The notes under the pieces: generated by a model
Told to the model about the DNA's origin: nothing
The model's database searches: none
The model's input: the letters and a program-made list of their open reading frames with translations, nothing else
In this document: piece after piece, positions 44,194 through 54,362 of the stretch
Layout of the letters: each line of letters starts with the position of its first letter
Position numbering within the stretch: the stretch's first letter is position 1
Origin: Phialophora verrucosa
Lineage: Eukaryota; Ascomycota; Eurotiomycetes; Chaetothyriales; Herpotrichiellaceae
NCBI GenBank assembly: GCA_002099365.1
Contig: MSED01000014.1
Coordinates: forward strand, 124,001 to 188,000
DNA length: 64,000 bases
Direction: 5' to 3'
Made by a program: the position numbers and the translations under genes

Positions 44194-45311
44194 AAGCCGG
44201 CAGGTGTCAGTGATGATTCGTCAAAACGTCTGTCTTGTCGATTATGACGGTATTTCGTGTGGAGGTCCTCGCACCTTTTCCAATGATCAGCCTTTGTGCC
44301 TGTCAACGGCTGTTCGGTGGTGGATGGAGCTTGACTCGCTTGCGGAGTGATAGTGAAAAGGCACTCCATTGGGGAGTAAGAAAACGATGTGAGATGATCT
44401 GGTGATACGAGAGCGGGTGGGGCTTATCTTCTTTCGTGGCTCAGTCCGGCTCGGCGATGAGTCCAGCATATCAGACGGAATCAATTGAGATGGTCTTGAT
44501 GACGATACCTCACTACTCAAAAACGGAGTCGGTTATGGCCATGCGACTTCGAGACGGTGCAAAATCGGGAATGATCGAAGGACAGTAGAGTGACCTCTGT
44601 CGAGGCAACCATGGCTCCTCGACTAACCCTGCCAATCAATGCAGCGTCTGTCCTTAGCATCAACTTGGCGGAGTGAATGGAGAGAGATCTCCCAGAGACA
44701 GCTTCGATGACAAGATCTTGGCTTCTGATGGCTCGAAAGATATAGCGCGATGTCCAGCAATGCTACCCTTCTCAGATCGACCTTGCACATTCTGCTTATG
44801 TATTGCTCAATGTTACTCGCCAGCAGCTCTACAATAGGCTCTACTATCGCTTCAAGGTCGGCAGCCAGTCATGACTGCTGACTCTCGTCGATGCCGGTAC
44901 ATGTGCGAAAGAATTCCAAACAGGCGAGGTCGATTCGTGTGGCCACAAAGACTCTAGGCGTTCCTACCAGTTCTACAACTTGGCCCCTTAGCATCAATGG
45001 AGTTTATGACTCTTCTGCCGAGATCCGCGGCTGGACTTGACGAAAATGTCCCAGCAGAGAAAAATGTGTCCGGAAGACTCCAATATGCGTAGCGATTCCG
45101 AGCAGTAGGATAGTCGAACCTCGGAGTGGCATCGGAGTGATTGCCTTCTGGACGACTCGACAAGACCTGATAGTTTCAGTATCCTAGCAGCAGCCCGAGA
45201 AGCAATGTTGACGATTCCTTCAATTTGCGCAGAGATACTTATCTGTCAAAGCTCGCAGACCAAGACAATCCAATCTTGTCCACGGAAGAATCTGCTCAAG
45301 ATATCGACAAC
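44194..45311. other. Intergenic region (transporter to 5-alpha-reductase-like gene)
   Basis: About 1.1 kb with no supported gene; only short frames without motifs. Unremarkable composition. Confidence 0.45.
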
Positions 45312-46431
45312 ATGGAAACCCCCCGGGATGCCTTTGGCACGTCAGTCCTTGGCCATTTCTTTCCACCATCCCCCGGGGCATTTAATGGGATGTTTAATGC
45401 CTTTCGGGCTTTTATTCCCGTAAGTACTTATGACGCGCCTTCGTGCGGGATATCTAGATTCGGCCAATTTCTGGCCGCTTTGGGTAGGAACTGGACCATG
45501 AGTTTGAGATCTGTCAAAAATTCTTGCGGCATTATTTTGTTTTGAGGTCTTGACCGATCCTGCCGATGATGGTTCTTGCTGACATCGACCTCGCTAGCTC
45601 TCCCTCCTACAGTACACTCCCTTGCAAAGCTTCTCCGGGATGGGCAAAATGACCGCAGACTCTCGTTACAACCTTCCTGGACGCCTCGCCTGGGTTCTTG
45701 GCGAAGTGGTCGGTCCCGCGAATCTCCTCTTCATCCTCCTCAAACTACCACAAAAGTTGGCGACGCGTCCAGCGTCCCCGGCCAGCTTCCTCGGCACCGG
45801 CTTGCCCGCGCAGAACGAGATCCTAGGTTGCCTATACATTCTTCATTACCTGAACCGCGCGATCATCACCCCGTTGTTCTTCGCCCCCAGCCTTTCGCCA
45901 ATACACCCATCCATGGCCTTTCAAATTGCACTGTTCCAATTCATCAATTCGTCAAACATAGGTTCTTGGCTCACCTATACGGTCGCTGATCCTAACTTCG
46001 CCCCCAGGCCTTTGATTTCCTGCTCGTCAACTGTTGGTCTGCTATTATTCTTCCTCGGCATGGTTGGTAATATCAAAGGGGAGCACAAGCTGTTCTCCCT
46101 TCGCCGCGAGGCTGCGGAAAAGAAAGCAAAAGCCGAGGGCAAATCAACAGTCGTCTACGACAGAGTTTATGCCATTCCACCAAGAGAGGGACTGTTTAGA
46201 TATATTCTGTACCCACATTACGTTTGTGAATGGTTTGAGTGGGCGGGCTATTGGATCCTGGGAGGCGCATGGGGCCTGGGCTGGGGATACCATAGCCCCG
46301 CGTTCTGGTTTGTTTCTGCAGAGGTCATAAGTATGCTGCCGAGAGCCGTTGCTGGAAAGAAGTGGTACGAACAGAAATTTGGTGTTGCAGCCGTGGCCGG
46401 GCGAGCCGCAGCGTTTCCGGGTATCGCTTGA
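45312..46431 (+). CDS. Steroid 5-alpha-reductase-like membrane protein (SRD5A family)
   Basis: NADPH-dependent enoyl/enone reductase of the 3-oxo-5-alpha-steroid 4-dehydrogenase family, an ER membrane protein. Exons 45312-45419 and 45598-46431 (phase 0) give 313 residues. Family hallmarks are the GKMTADSRYNLPGRLAW segment near residue 60, LGCLYILHYLNRAIITPLFF, GNIKGEHKLFSLRR, YAIPPREGLFRYILYPHYVC and EWFEWAGYWILGG; the usual Asn-Tyr of the PNY motif is His-Tyr here. Several hydrophobic segments fit 5-7 membrane spans. Length fits the family. In general metabolism this family also includes enoyl reductases of lipid pathways, so a steroid substrate is inferred mainly from the neighbouring ketosteroid-dehydrogenase-like gene. 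Confidence 0.85.
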
Positions 46432-46692
46432 GAATGCAGCAGTTTCGTTGAACAGACAAGCAATGCTTTGTCTAGCGCCCTCTTGAAGGCGCGCATACAT
46501 TGGGCATAATGTTTATTATGACCTCGGAGAAACAAAAGGTCGATCATTGAGAGAGCATTACAGCAATCCATGAATTCCCCCAAGTCTACGCTGTACAGTT
46601 TATACAAACCGCACCATTTACACCAGGTATTCGAGATTTCGTTGACGGGGATTAGCTCAGCTCTAACTGAGCTTAGGATATCTTAATTCAAT
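46432..46692. other. Convergent gap between SRD5A-like and VOC genes
   Basis: Short 3'-to-3' gap. It contains a small palindromic stretch (TTAGCTCAGCTCTAACTGAGCTTAGG split across 46650-46676) but no gene. Confidence 0.4.
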
Positions 46693-47181
46693 CTAGTCTT
46701 TTGGCTCAATCTGCGAAAGTAAGAAGTTGCCGCCTAGCATTTCGAACCAGTATTCGTCGTATCGGTTTAGCCTAGTCACCCACGAGGCGTGCCCAGGTCC
46801 CCCGTTGTTGTTTATCATACTATCAATAAGAAGGAAGTCGCCCTTTTCATCCCGTTTAAACTTGATCCCTTGACTCGCTGCGGCCTCCGCTGATTTGCGA
46901 AGATTGGCGACCCCGAACACGAGAGAGAAGAAGCCCTCTCCTCTCTCGCGGAGGTGTTTCGAGAAGATTGAATCGTCCGATGAATCCTCAGGAGCCAGCG
47001 CCTCTATACCAGCCTCGACTGACTGCGCTTGGAGAATTCCAAAAGCTGGCATGTGGGCAGGCCCGTCCCACTCGGTGACTCCGAACGCCTTGGTGAACTG
47101 GTCGATGGCGTGTGGTAGGTTTTCCTTGTGGTAGATAAACACAACGTGGTCAATGCGCTGGACGTTTTGTGGCGATGGCAT
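46693..47181 (-). CDS. VOC (glyoxalase/extradiol dioxygenase fold) protein
   Basis: Single-domain member of the vicinal-oxygen-chelate superfamily, 162 residues, intronless, cytosolic. The start at 47181 gives MPSPQNVQRIDHVVFIYHKEN, where the His of RIDHVV is the first expected metal ligand. A central segment with PAFGILQAQSVEAGIEALAP carries a Gln and a Glu that could be further ligands. The C-terminus (DEYWFEMLGGNFLLSQIEPKD) provides the last strand. The protein has one VOC motif pair, so it must dimerise or be incomplete compared with two-domain extradiol dioxygenases. Reaction unknown: epimerase, lyase and dioxygenase are all possible. Upstream in-frame ATGs belong to the leader. Confidence 0.8.
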   Translation of the reverse strand: MPSPQNVQRIDHVVFIYHKENLPHAIDQFTKAFGVTEWDGPAHMPAFGILQAQSVEAGIEALAPEDSSDDSIFSKHLRERGEGFFSLVFGVANLRKSAEAAASQGIKFKRDEKGDFLLIDSMINNNGGPGHASWVTRLNRYDEYWFEMLGGNFLLSQIEPKD

Positions 47182-47833
47182 CTTGTCGTCTGGATGTGGG
47201 TGGTCAACACAGCGAGGAGCATAAAATGAAAGGAAGGATAGCTTGGAAAATATGATGCCGACGACTTGAGACCCCTTTTTATATACGCTGGCTAGTAGAC
47301 GATTCTCCTGGGGATGCCGAGTGTACCTGATAGCCGCGGGAGGCCGGCCGGGCCGCCGCAGAGACCTAGGTGATTGCACAGAGGACCTGATTGAGCGCCT
47401 CCAGACCTCGCGGCAAGGGTCTGACTATACTCGGTATACGGCGAAGGGTTTATGTCCTGACGCCGAACACCCCTTGGCGAATCCCTTCGGATCATACCTC
47501 GCTTCGTTGGCGCACGCCCACGTACAGTAGTCGACGCCTTGGCGCCAACTCTCTACATAGATCTCGTCTAGTTTCCGTTTCCTTATCAACATCGTGCCCG
47601 CGAGGTTCGTGATAACAAACTCGACCTTCCGTCGCCCGTGGACAACTCCCGATCTGACGGAGAGTCCCCTTCGATACGCTGCTTCCAAGTGATTAGCCAT
47701 TGTCGTCCCTGGAAACACGCTCGATAGAATACTTGAGATGAAGCTGGCCTGACAAGTGTTCCCATGCGAATCAACTTTTCCTCATATGGACCTGTAGCCT
47801 GATCATGTCACTCTGACAACAATCACCACGGCA
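47182..47833. promoter_or_regulatory. Divergent promoter region (VOC / Fox2-like genes)
   Basis: The VOC gene (minus) and the Fox2-like gene (plus) diverge from this 652-base region, which would allow shared control. A minus-strand frame within it is listed separately with low confidence. No binding motif is assigned. Confidence 0.4.
47425..47700 (-). CDS. Possible small hypothetical protein
   Basis: A 91-codon minus-strand frame from an ATG at 47700 (MANHLEAAYRRGLSVR). It has a fairly protein-like composition, with strand-like RRKVEFVITNLAGTMLIRKR and two Cys residues in DYCTWACANEARYD. No family recognised, no paralogue in the window, and it sits in a region that should hold two divergent promoters. 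It may be a remnant exon of a lost cluster gene or chance. Confidence 0.25.
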   Translation of the reverse strand: MANHLEAAYRRGLSVRSGVVHGRRKVEFVITNLAGTMLIRKRKLDEIYVESWRQGVDYCTWACANEARYDPKGFAKGCSASGHKPFAVYRV

Positions 47834-49818
47834 ATGGTTCCTCAAATAGACTACAACACCCAGGTCGCCGTCGTCACCGGCGCCGGCAACGGCCTAGGGA
47901 AACATTATGCGAAATTCCTCGCTTTACGCGGGGCAAGGGTGGTCGTCAACGACCTCGGCGGCACCTTCAACGGCCATGATGAGAGCGGGGGAGGCGCCTC
48001 GAGGGTCGCCGACCTTGTGGTTAAGGAGATTGTTGATGCTGGCGGCATTGCCGTAGCAAATTACGACAGCGTCCAGAGCGGCGAGAAGATCGTCAAGACG
48101 GCCATCAAGGCATTTAGCCGGATCGATATTTTAATCAATAATGCTGGAATTCTCCGCGACGTTACGCTAAGAAAGATGAAGACCGAGGACTGGGATATTA
48201 TTATGGATGTGCATGTCCACGGCGCGATGAAGACAACAAGAGCAGCGTGGTCATATATGCGGAAACAAAAGTACGGGAGGATCATCAACGTCTCTTCAGG
48301 GTCGGGTCTATTCGGCAATTTCGGGCAAAGCAACTATGCAACGGCTAAGATGGCGCTTATAGGGTTGAGTAAGACTCTCGCCAAAGAAGGAGCAAAGTAC
48401 AACATTCGTTGCAATGTGGTCGCGCCTGGAGCGGCTAGCCGGCTGACCCAGACGGTCTGGACACCCGAGATGATGAAAATCATGACACCTGATTGGGTTG
48501 TCCCATTGGTAGGAGTGCTAGTGAGTCAGGGATGTCAAGAGAGTGGCAGCATCTTCGAGGCTTCAGCGGGCCACTTCAGCAAAATTAGATGGGAGCGCAG
48601 CAAGGGCTTCTTTACTCGACCGGATGATGCTAGTGCAGATTTGATTCTACAAAACTTTGCGAAAGTCATGGATTGGAACGATGCTGATCATCCACATGAG
48701 GGTGCGGACCCACTGGACCTTTTGGAGAAGTCTACTAGCTTGCCTAAAACGTGTGCTTTGGTTGTTGGTCAAGTGAACTTCAAGGACAAGGTCGTCCTTA
48801 TCACCGGAGCAGGAGATGGATTGGGAAAGGCCTACGCCCTGGAATTTGGCAGGCTTGGAGCACGGGTGGCTGTTAACGATGTCAAGTGTCCGGAAAAGGT
48901 TGCAAATAAGATCAAGTCAGATGGTGGACGAGCTTTCGCAATCACCGCATCCGTCGAAGAAGGCGAAGCTATCGTGAAGACGGTCGTCGACACCTACGGA
49001 CGAATTGATGTTTTGGTGAACAATGCCGGCATCCTAAAGGACAAGGCATTTGTCAATATGACAGACGACCAATGGTTCTCGGTTTGGGATGTTCACTTGC
49101 GGTCAACTTTCCTCCTTACAAGAGCTGCTTTCAGGTGCATGACAGATCAAAAGTTCGGTCGTATAGTGAATATCACCAGTACGAGCGGGATATATGGAAA
49201 CTTCGGGCAGGCAAATTACGCAGCGGCAGTGAGTATCGATTCTAGCCATGTTGTTCTGGACAAGGCTGCTCACCTATACACCAGAAATGTGGCATCATCG
49301 GTTTCACGAAGACCGTTGCCCGAGAAGGCGCCAAGTACAACATTGTGGCGAACTGTGTGGCACCCGCAGCAGGCACAAACATGACTCGCACGGTCTGGCC
49401 TGAGAAGGCTGTTAAGATTGTGAAGCCTGAATATTTGACGCCAATTCTTGCTGCGTTATGTAGCGAACGGCCACCAAGCACGGGGCAGCTGTACGAAGCT
49501 GCCAGTGGTTGGGTTGCGGCAATGAGATGGCAGAGGGCCCGGGGGGTGGATTTCGCTCATGAGAAAGGAGTTCCGAGCGTAGAGCAGGTAGCAGACGTGA
49601 GTTGCAGGACCAAGTCTCAGCGCAACGGCATACGAAGAAACTGACGAATTTCGTAGGCCTTTCCAGAAATCTGCAATTTCGACAATGGCATGGCCGACAA
49701 TCCAGACACGCCAGAAGAGGGAGCTCTCTACATGATGGGTGCTGCCTCAAGGAAGCCGGAGAAAGTGACGAGTCCGCCTTTAGTTCCTATGTCGCCTGGG
49801 TACAACTTCATTGCGTAA
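47834..49818 (+). CDS. Double-SDR Fox2-like peroxisomal multifunctional enzyme lacking the hydratase domain
   Basis: Tandem SDR protein resembling the two 3-hydroxyacyl-CoA dehydrogenase domains of Fox2/MFE-2 (17-beta-HSD4 type). Exons 47834-49228, 49285-49596 and 49657-49818 join to 622 residues. Domain A: VVTGAGNGLGKHYAKFLALR, NNAGILRD, SSGSGLFGNFGQ, YATAK. Domain B (from about residue 317): LITGAGDGLGKAYALEFGR, NNAGILKD, TSTSGIYGNFGQ, with YAAAK split by intron 1. Fox2 is normally about 900 residues with a C-terminal MaoC-type hydratase; here the protein stops soon after a normal NFDNGMADNPDTPEEG segment. Its last 15-20 codons are antisense to conserved codons of the neighbouring flavoprotein, so this end is probably rearranged. 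No peroxisomal SKL-type signal is seen at the C-terminus. Confidence 0.85.
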
Positions 49819-51380
49819 AAAGGTGCTTTCGCAATTGTGCCCAAGCTGGCGTATGGCTTGTTGGCTGTATCACCCAGGGCAAATTGGTCAAAGGTGCCGA
49901 GTCCGCGCTGGAAGTCATCGTCGACGCCCTTTCGTGCAAATTCATTGAACCGAGTTATTGTCTTCTGTAACTGATCACCATCCACGCCGATCTCTTCTGC
50001 AAGGCCGCGAATTGAGGAAGCTCGGTAGAGAAACCCGGATTTGATAGCAGATTCTAGCGTTATACGCGGCAGATACCGATCAAGTAGATATTTTTGGCGA
50101 TGGACACTGTCGATTATGACCCAAGAGTGGACGGCCTTCACATCGCGATTTCGTTTGTGGATGTCGTTCCCAGCATCGCAATAACATTTGGCTTCGTTGA
50201 AAAACCGCTTTCCAGACTGATCCACGATAATGGCATGCGGAAGAGAGTACAGCTGAACGCCCATCAGAGGTCTCCCATCATTGATGAGAATGGGCATCCA
50301 CCACCCATCCTCCATGAGTGACACCGCGGCTCCCACGGCAACTCCCGCTCGCACAGCATCCCCATGATCGAAAGGCGCAACCAGGCTCCATTCGGTTGTG
50401 GTGGGTTTTCGCAAGTGCTGGTCTCGCATGGCTTCATTTCGGCTAAAACCTCCCGCGGTAAGCACAACACCTTTCAGGGCGCGAACCCTCAACGTCTTCC
50501 CGTCCTTTTCGACGACGGCTCCAATCACAGCTCCGTCCCTGTCCGTGATGAGCTTTTCCAGACCGGCCTCAAGCCAGATATCGGTGTTGAGTCGCTTATT
50601 TATGGAAAGCAAGCGCGCGATCAAGGCAGTACCCAGACCAGCTAGTTCTTTTCCACGTATTCTCGACAATAGAGGTCGAAAGATCACCACTCGCACGGCA
50701 GTCCAGAGATTGCTCACCGAAGCGCCCATGCGCATTAGTGTGCCACCCTCTATTGTGGACATGGCGGGGATCCAGACGGTTGGCAGCCGTAGCTTCTGAC
50801 GCCAGTCTCCGAGCTCCTTGAGATCGAAGAGAGCAGGAATCATACTGCGACTGGTCGTGCAAGCTCCAGGCTCAAGGGAATGGTAGTCAGGCATTGGCAC
50901 CGCGAGGTCCCAAGCAAAACCCTCGTCTTCCAGCCACCTTGTCATTTTGGGCCCTTCCGTCAGGAAGGCTTTTCGTCTTTCGTCGCTGCTGACGGGACCA
51001 CCTTCTTTGACTATGGCTCGAATATATGTCATTCCGTCATCATAAGAGTCTCGAATTCCCTTGGATGGTTGAAGATGGTTGTTCGGCATCCACACGGCGC
51101 CACCAGAATACGCCGATGTGCCTCCTAATTTGTCCGACTTCTCGATCAGGAGAGTCTGTAGCGACAAGGAACGCAGGCGGCTTGTGGCCGTGAGACCAGC
51201 GGCCCCCGATCCCACGACGAGTGCATCAGTAACATGATCGAATTTATCCTGCCGGTCCTCCCCAGTAATTACGGTGGCATAGTATCTCACGGGATTGCGA
51301 GTCCCGGGTCTCCGTGATATGCGGATGGGTTTCGAGATCGAAGTCCTTGTGATTCTTAGCCACCTGCTGTTTCCTAGCAT
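49728..51380 (-). CDS. 3-ketosteroid delta1-dehydrogenase-like flavoprotein, C-terminally truncated
   Basis: FAD-dependent dehydrogenase of the KstD/fumarate-reductase flavoprotein family, 550 codons, intronless. After a basic N-terminal extension (WLRITRTSISKPIRISRRPG, mitochondrial-like) comes the FAD-binding ALVVGSGAAGLTATSRLR, then LLIEKSDKLGGTSAYSGGAVWMP, and later VVLTAGGFSRN. The family region AKAPFYAMKLYPGDIGTKGGLVT is present, but the frame then ends with an unrelated FSGFLEAAPIM. Family members continue for some 50 residues with the AAGN...MG...YPGxGATxGP segment, which closes the FAD site and in bacterial KstD holds a catalytic Tyr/Gly pair. The enzyme as encoded is likely inactive unless it is spliced to an exon I cannot see. 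It converges with and overlaps the Fox2-like gene. Confidence 0.85.
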   Translation of the reverse strand: MLGNSRWLRITRTSISKPIRISRRPGTRNPVRYYATVITGEDRQDKFDHVTDALVVGSGAAGLTATSRLRSLSLQTLLIEKSDKLGGTSAYSGGAVWMPNNHLQPSKGIRDSYDDGMTYIRAIVKEGGPVSSDERRKAFLTEGPKMTRWLEDEGFAWDLAVPMPDYHSLEPGACTTSRSMIPALFDLKELGDWRQKLRLPTVWIPAMSTIEGGTLMRMGASVSNLWTAVRVVIFRPLLSRIRGKELAGLGTALIARLLSINKRLNTDIWLEAGLEKLITDRDGAVIGAVVEKDGKTLRVRALKGVVLTAGGFSRNEAMRDQHLRKPTTTEWSLVAPFDHGDAVRAGVAVGAAVSLMEDGWWMPILINDGRPLMGVQLYSLPHAIIVDQSGKRFFNEAKCYCDAGNDIHKRNRDVKAVHSWVIIDSVHRQKYLLDRYLPRITLESAIKSGFLYRASSIRGLAEEIGVDGDQLQKTITRFNEFARKGVDDDFQRGLGTFDQFALGDTANKPYASLGTIAKAPFYAMKLYPGDIGTKGGLVTFSGFLEAAPIM

Positions 51381-53218
51381 CGTGATCCAAATTGTTGACC
51401 GGATACAAGAGGAGAAGAGAGGGAGACAGCCTTCTCTGGCTTCATGGGGGAACGCCGCACGTTCGGGCCAAGTCTCACGGCTGACTTTGAATCATCTCGT
51501 GCTACCTTGGCTTTGTGCGGGGAGCGCTACAAACCGCGGAAGCGGCGAGGCGAATCTGGGATCTGATGCCGCGGCATAGTTAACACATGACCGGGGCGCC
51601 AATAGCCTTTCAAACCAGACTGACACTGGAAGTGACACAACATCGACGGAGGGAGTGAGCCCTCCAACCAAGCACCGGCGTGACAGGCACAGAGGTTGGT
51701 GAGTTTCTACTATCCCGCGCATTACACTTTAACGCAAGGTGCAGGGAAATTTCCCGCCAATTGGGTGGCACGTACCGCCGCTTCTGGAGGCGCACTTCCC
51801 TCCATGCCTAGAACGCTAAACATGGGCGTTCTCCTATCCCATATTCTTCATCTGCCTCTTTACCATACATAGATAATTATTCATGACGACTGCAATTGAC
51901 CACTGTTAGTTCAACACTCTGGACCGTCGGTAGACGAACGGCTTTGTCCGAACATGTCGGGGTCAGCTGTGTAAGTGATACGAAGTATATTAATTGACAC
52001 GGCTAAGAAGGCAATTACTTATTAATAAGGCGTCGGACGAGACAGTGCAAGCACAGAATGTATATAATTGCAGCGGTACTGTTGATAATTTTGACCTGTT
52101 CCAATCGCTGCAGAATGCGTAAAGGTGCAGGAACACTCCGAAGCCCGCGACTCTCGTCTACTGCACGTATCGGAGGTGGCAGATTGCAGTACCCCACAAG
52201 CCATGGAGGATGGCTTCCGAGGTCCGGGGCAGTCTTGCCGAAACTCTGCAGCTAGAGCAGGGGAAAATGTGGGGAGGAGCTCGACTGTCTAGCCAGAAAT
52301 GGACGAAACGTACACCTTGTGATACCAGATCTGGTTTAGTCGTAATTGGTAGCTTGGCTGCTGTGCCCAGCCCAACGGTCGGCCAGAGATGGGAAGGGGC
52401 CAACCCTTCAAGTTTGAAGCAGGCTTCTCACAAAGGTGCAAGCTGTTGAGTGCAGAACACAGCAATCACGTTCCTTGTGGGAGTAATTTTGGGTGCAGTC
52501 AAAATAGTCAGCATTCAGACGAAAATTGGATTGATGCACGGAAAGAGAGGCTTACCAGTGCAGTACCGTTGCTGCCATGCCTAAAGCCCGTAAAACGACG
52601 TCTCGTGCACGCGAAATTTGAGCTGAGGTGGATCATTGTCCGCGGTAGATAGATGTAACGGGTCGCCCGTAATTCTTGTTTTCTTTACACGAATTGTGTA
52701 CTCGATGCTAGTCACGGGTGCTAGTCATCGAAACCCAGCGACCATGTTGATACAATGTAGCAAAGAACGACATGACGTCGATATTCGGTGAAGAGAGATG
52801 TGGCATACACTGGAGCATTTATGCCGTTGGAGGCAAGCCGAAACATTTTCGTAATATCCAGGAGGAGATCAAGTAGGATAACCCGTTGAAAGGCACCGGA
52901 CGATGCTCGCTCATGCTTGGTGCCCTGTGCTCCGAGTTTTGAGCCAAGTACATGTAGGTGCTTCCGCAATGTGCGCGAATTACTGTATAGACGTAGATCT
53001 CTGCGGAATGTCATAGAGTAGACCCGCCGGAAGAATCTCTGTCCTTCGCTGGCTCGGTAGAGAAGCCTACAGCTGCTGACTGTCCGGAGTCGGCGCCACT
53101 GTTGAGCATTTCAACCATGAACCACTCATAGAAGTCAGACGACCATTTCAGGTAGACATACAGAGTCCCAGTCATAAACGTACCAGTTCCTAGCACAGCC
53201 ATTTGCCACTGAACCACT
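51381..53218. other. Intergenic region
   Basis: Upstream of the flavoprotein gene and of the decayed cyclase gene. No supported gene. A 68-codon minus-strand frame ending at 53011 has a hydrophobic start (MAVLGTGTFMTGTLYVYL) but begins next to the cyclase ATG and has no family. Locally AT-richer at 51,900-52,100 without RIP-like extremes. Confidence 0.4.
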
Positions 53219-53919
53219 ATGACTTCGAACTCGGCCCAATCGGTATCGTATCCGGACTATGACTCACTACCCCTTAACCCAACTGCTGGAAAAAGATCAG
53301 CCCTGGCGTTTGGGACAGAGATGGCCAGCGGGACTATTTAGACTGTAAGGTCTCTCTCCTCGCTCACTGCAAGTCCAAATATTGTCTCAAGAAACTGACA
53401 TCTGGCGCTACCTACCCAAAAGTTTTGAACCACTTGACATCCGCTGCTCGATTGGTGGCCACAAAAGAGGTCACACACGGCCAGAGTGTTCAGCTCGACT
53501 GCGCATGGCACAAAATCTGAAAACCAGGCTTTGGTGGTCAAGCCTTTGAACACAAACTGCTTCCGCTAGGGGAAGTTGGAAAGCACTTACATATCGACGA
53601 TGTGGTCTCGTTCAACACACAAACCGGGTCTCAGTGGGACGGGTTTCTGCATTACCCGGATCAAAGTACTGGAGAGTTTTACAACGGTGTACAGTACAGC
53701 GACAATTTGGCAGAAATTCCAGACTGTCATAGTATTGATGGTGAGATCTTACAGGTCCTTCTGACCATGGGCCATGGCTGCTGACACGACTGCTATTCGG
53801 CAGACTGATGCAAAGAAGGCATTGTCGGACGACGTGTTCTGCTGGACTGGCCAAGATCGTTGAAGGCTACCTCGCAGGAGCTTACAGTAGAAACGCTCAT
53901 GGCTGCCTCGGATCAGTGA
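53219..53919 (+). pseudogene. Decayed cyclase-family metal-dependent hydrolase (PF04199 type)
   Basis: Remnant of a cyclase/kynurenine-formamidase-like hydrolase. From the ATG at 53219 (YPDYDSLPLNPTAGKRSA) the frame hits TAG at 53339 where the family has GTLNLLT. A second block from about 53,405 to 53,740 is continuous except for TGA at 53518, and contains EHKLLPLGEVGKHLHIDDVV, SFNTQTGSQWDGFLHY and FYNGVQYSDN, the family core with the metal-binding His/Asp region. After a plausible intron (GTGAGA at 53741) comes EGIVGRRVLLDWP and ELTVETLMAASDQ, then TGA at 53917. The C-terminal half is missing. Two nonsense codons plus truncation make this a pseudogene, embedded in the cluster upstream of the adenylate-forming reductase. 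Confidence 0.75.
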
Positions 53920-54362
53920 ACTTCTCGCTACAATTGGCTCAATAGCTCACGTCTAACGGAAAGTAAGCTTGGTGAACTGCCGTGCTGGTGATACATCGAG
54001 TATGGTCTCTTTCGTTCACTCTCGCCAGAAAGTCCCAAAAAGCAAATACCTCTTTATGTGCTCTTTGTAGTCGAGCATAGTGTATTGTCCGCTTCCACCG
54101 CCTGCAGCGCATGACACAACGCGACCCCATAGAGGCAACCGAGAACTCCCTTGAAGGGCTCCATGTGGTCGGCCAGACAGCCTTAAAAGGCAATTAGCCT
54201 TCCTCGGCTTTTACTGTAGTCCGGTCCTCGGACGGCGACCATTCACCGACGCCTGAAACATCTCTGATATTACGCATCCTGGCCATTGTTTGTGCTGATA
54301 CAACTATTTATTCATCCTGATGTACAATAACTCTTTAGCTTGAAGGCATACCGGTCGGCAGC
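53920..54362. promoter_or_regulatory. Upstream region of the adenylate-forming reductase
   Basis: 443 bases between the decayed hydrolase and the reductase ATG. A minus-strand frame at 53939-54193 shows no family. No specific site assigned. Confidence 0.4.

Noticed and set aside
51381..53010. Search for a P450, transcription factor or scaffold synthase completing the cluster
   Set aside because: No haem-binding Cys motif, Zn2Cys6 motif or terpene-synthase DDxxD-type motif was found in any frame here or elsewhere in the cluster interval.
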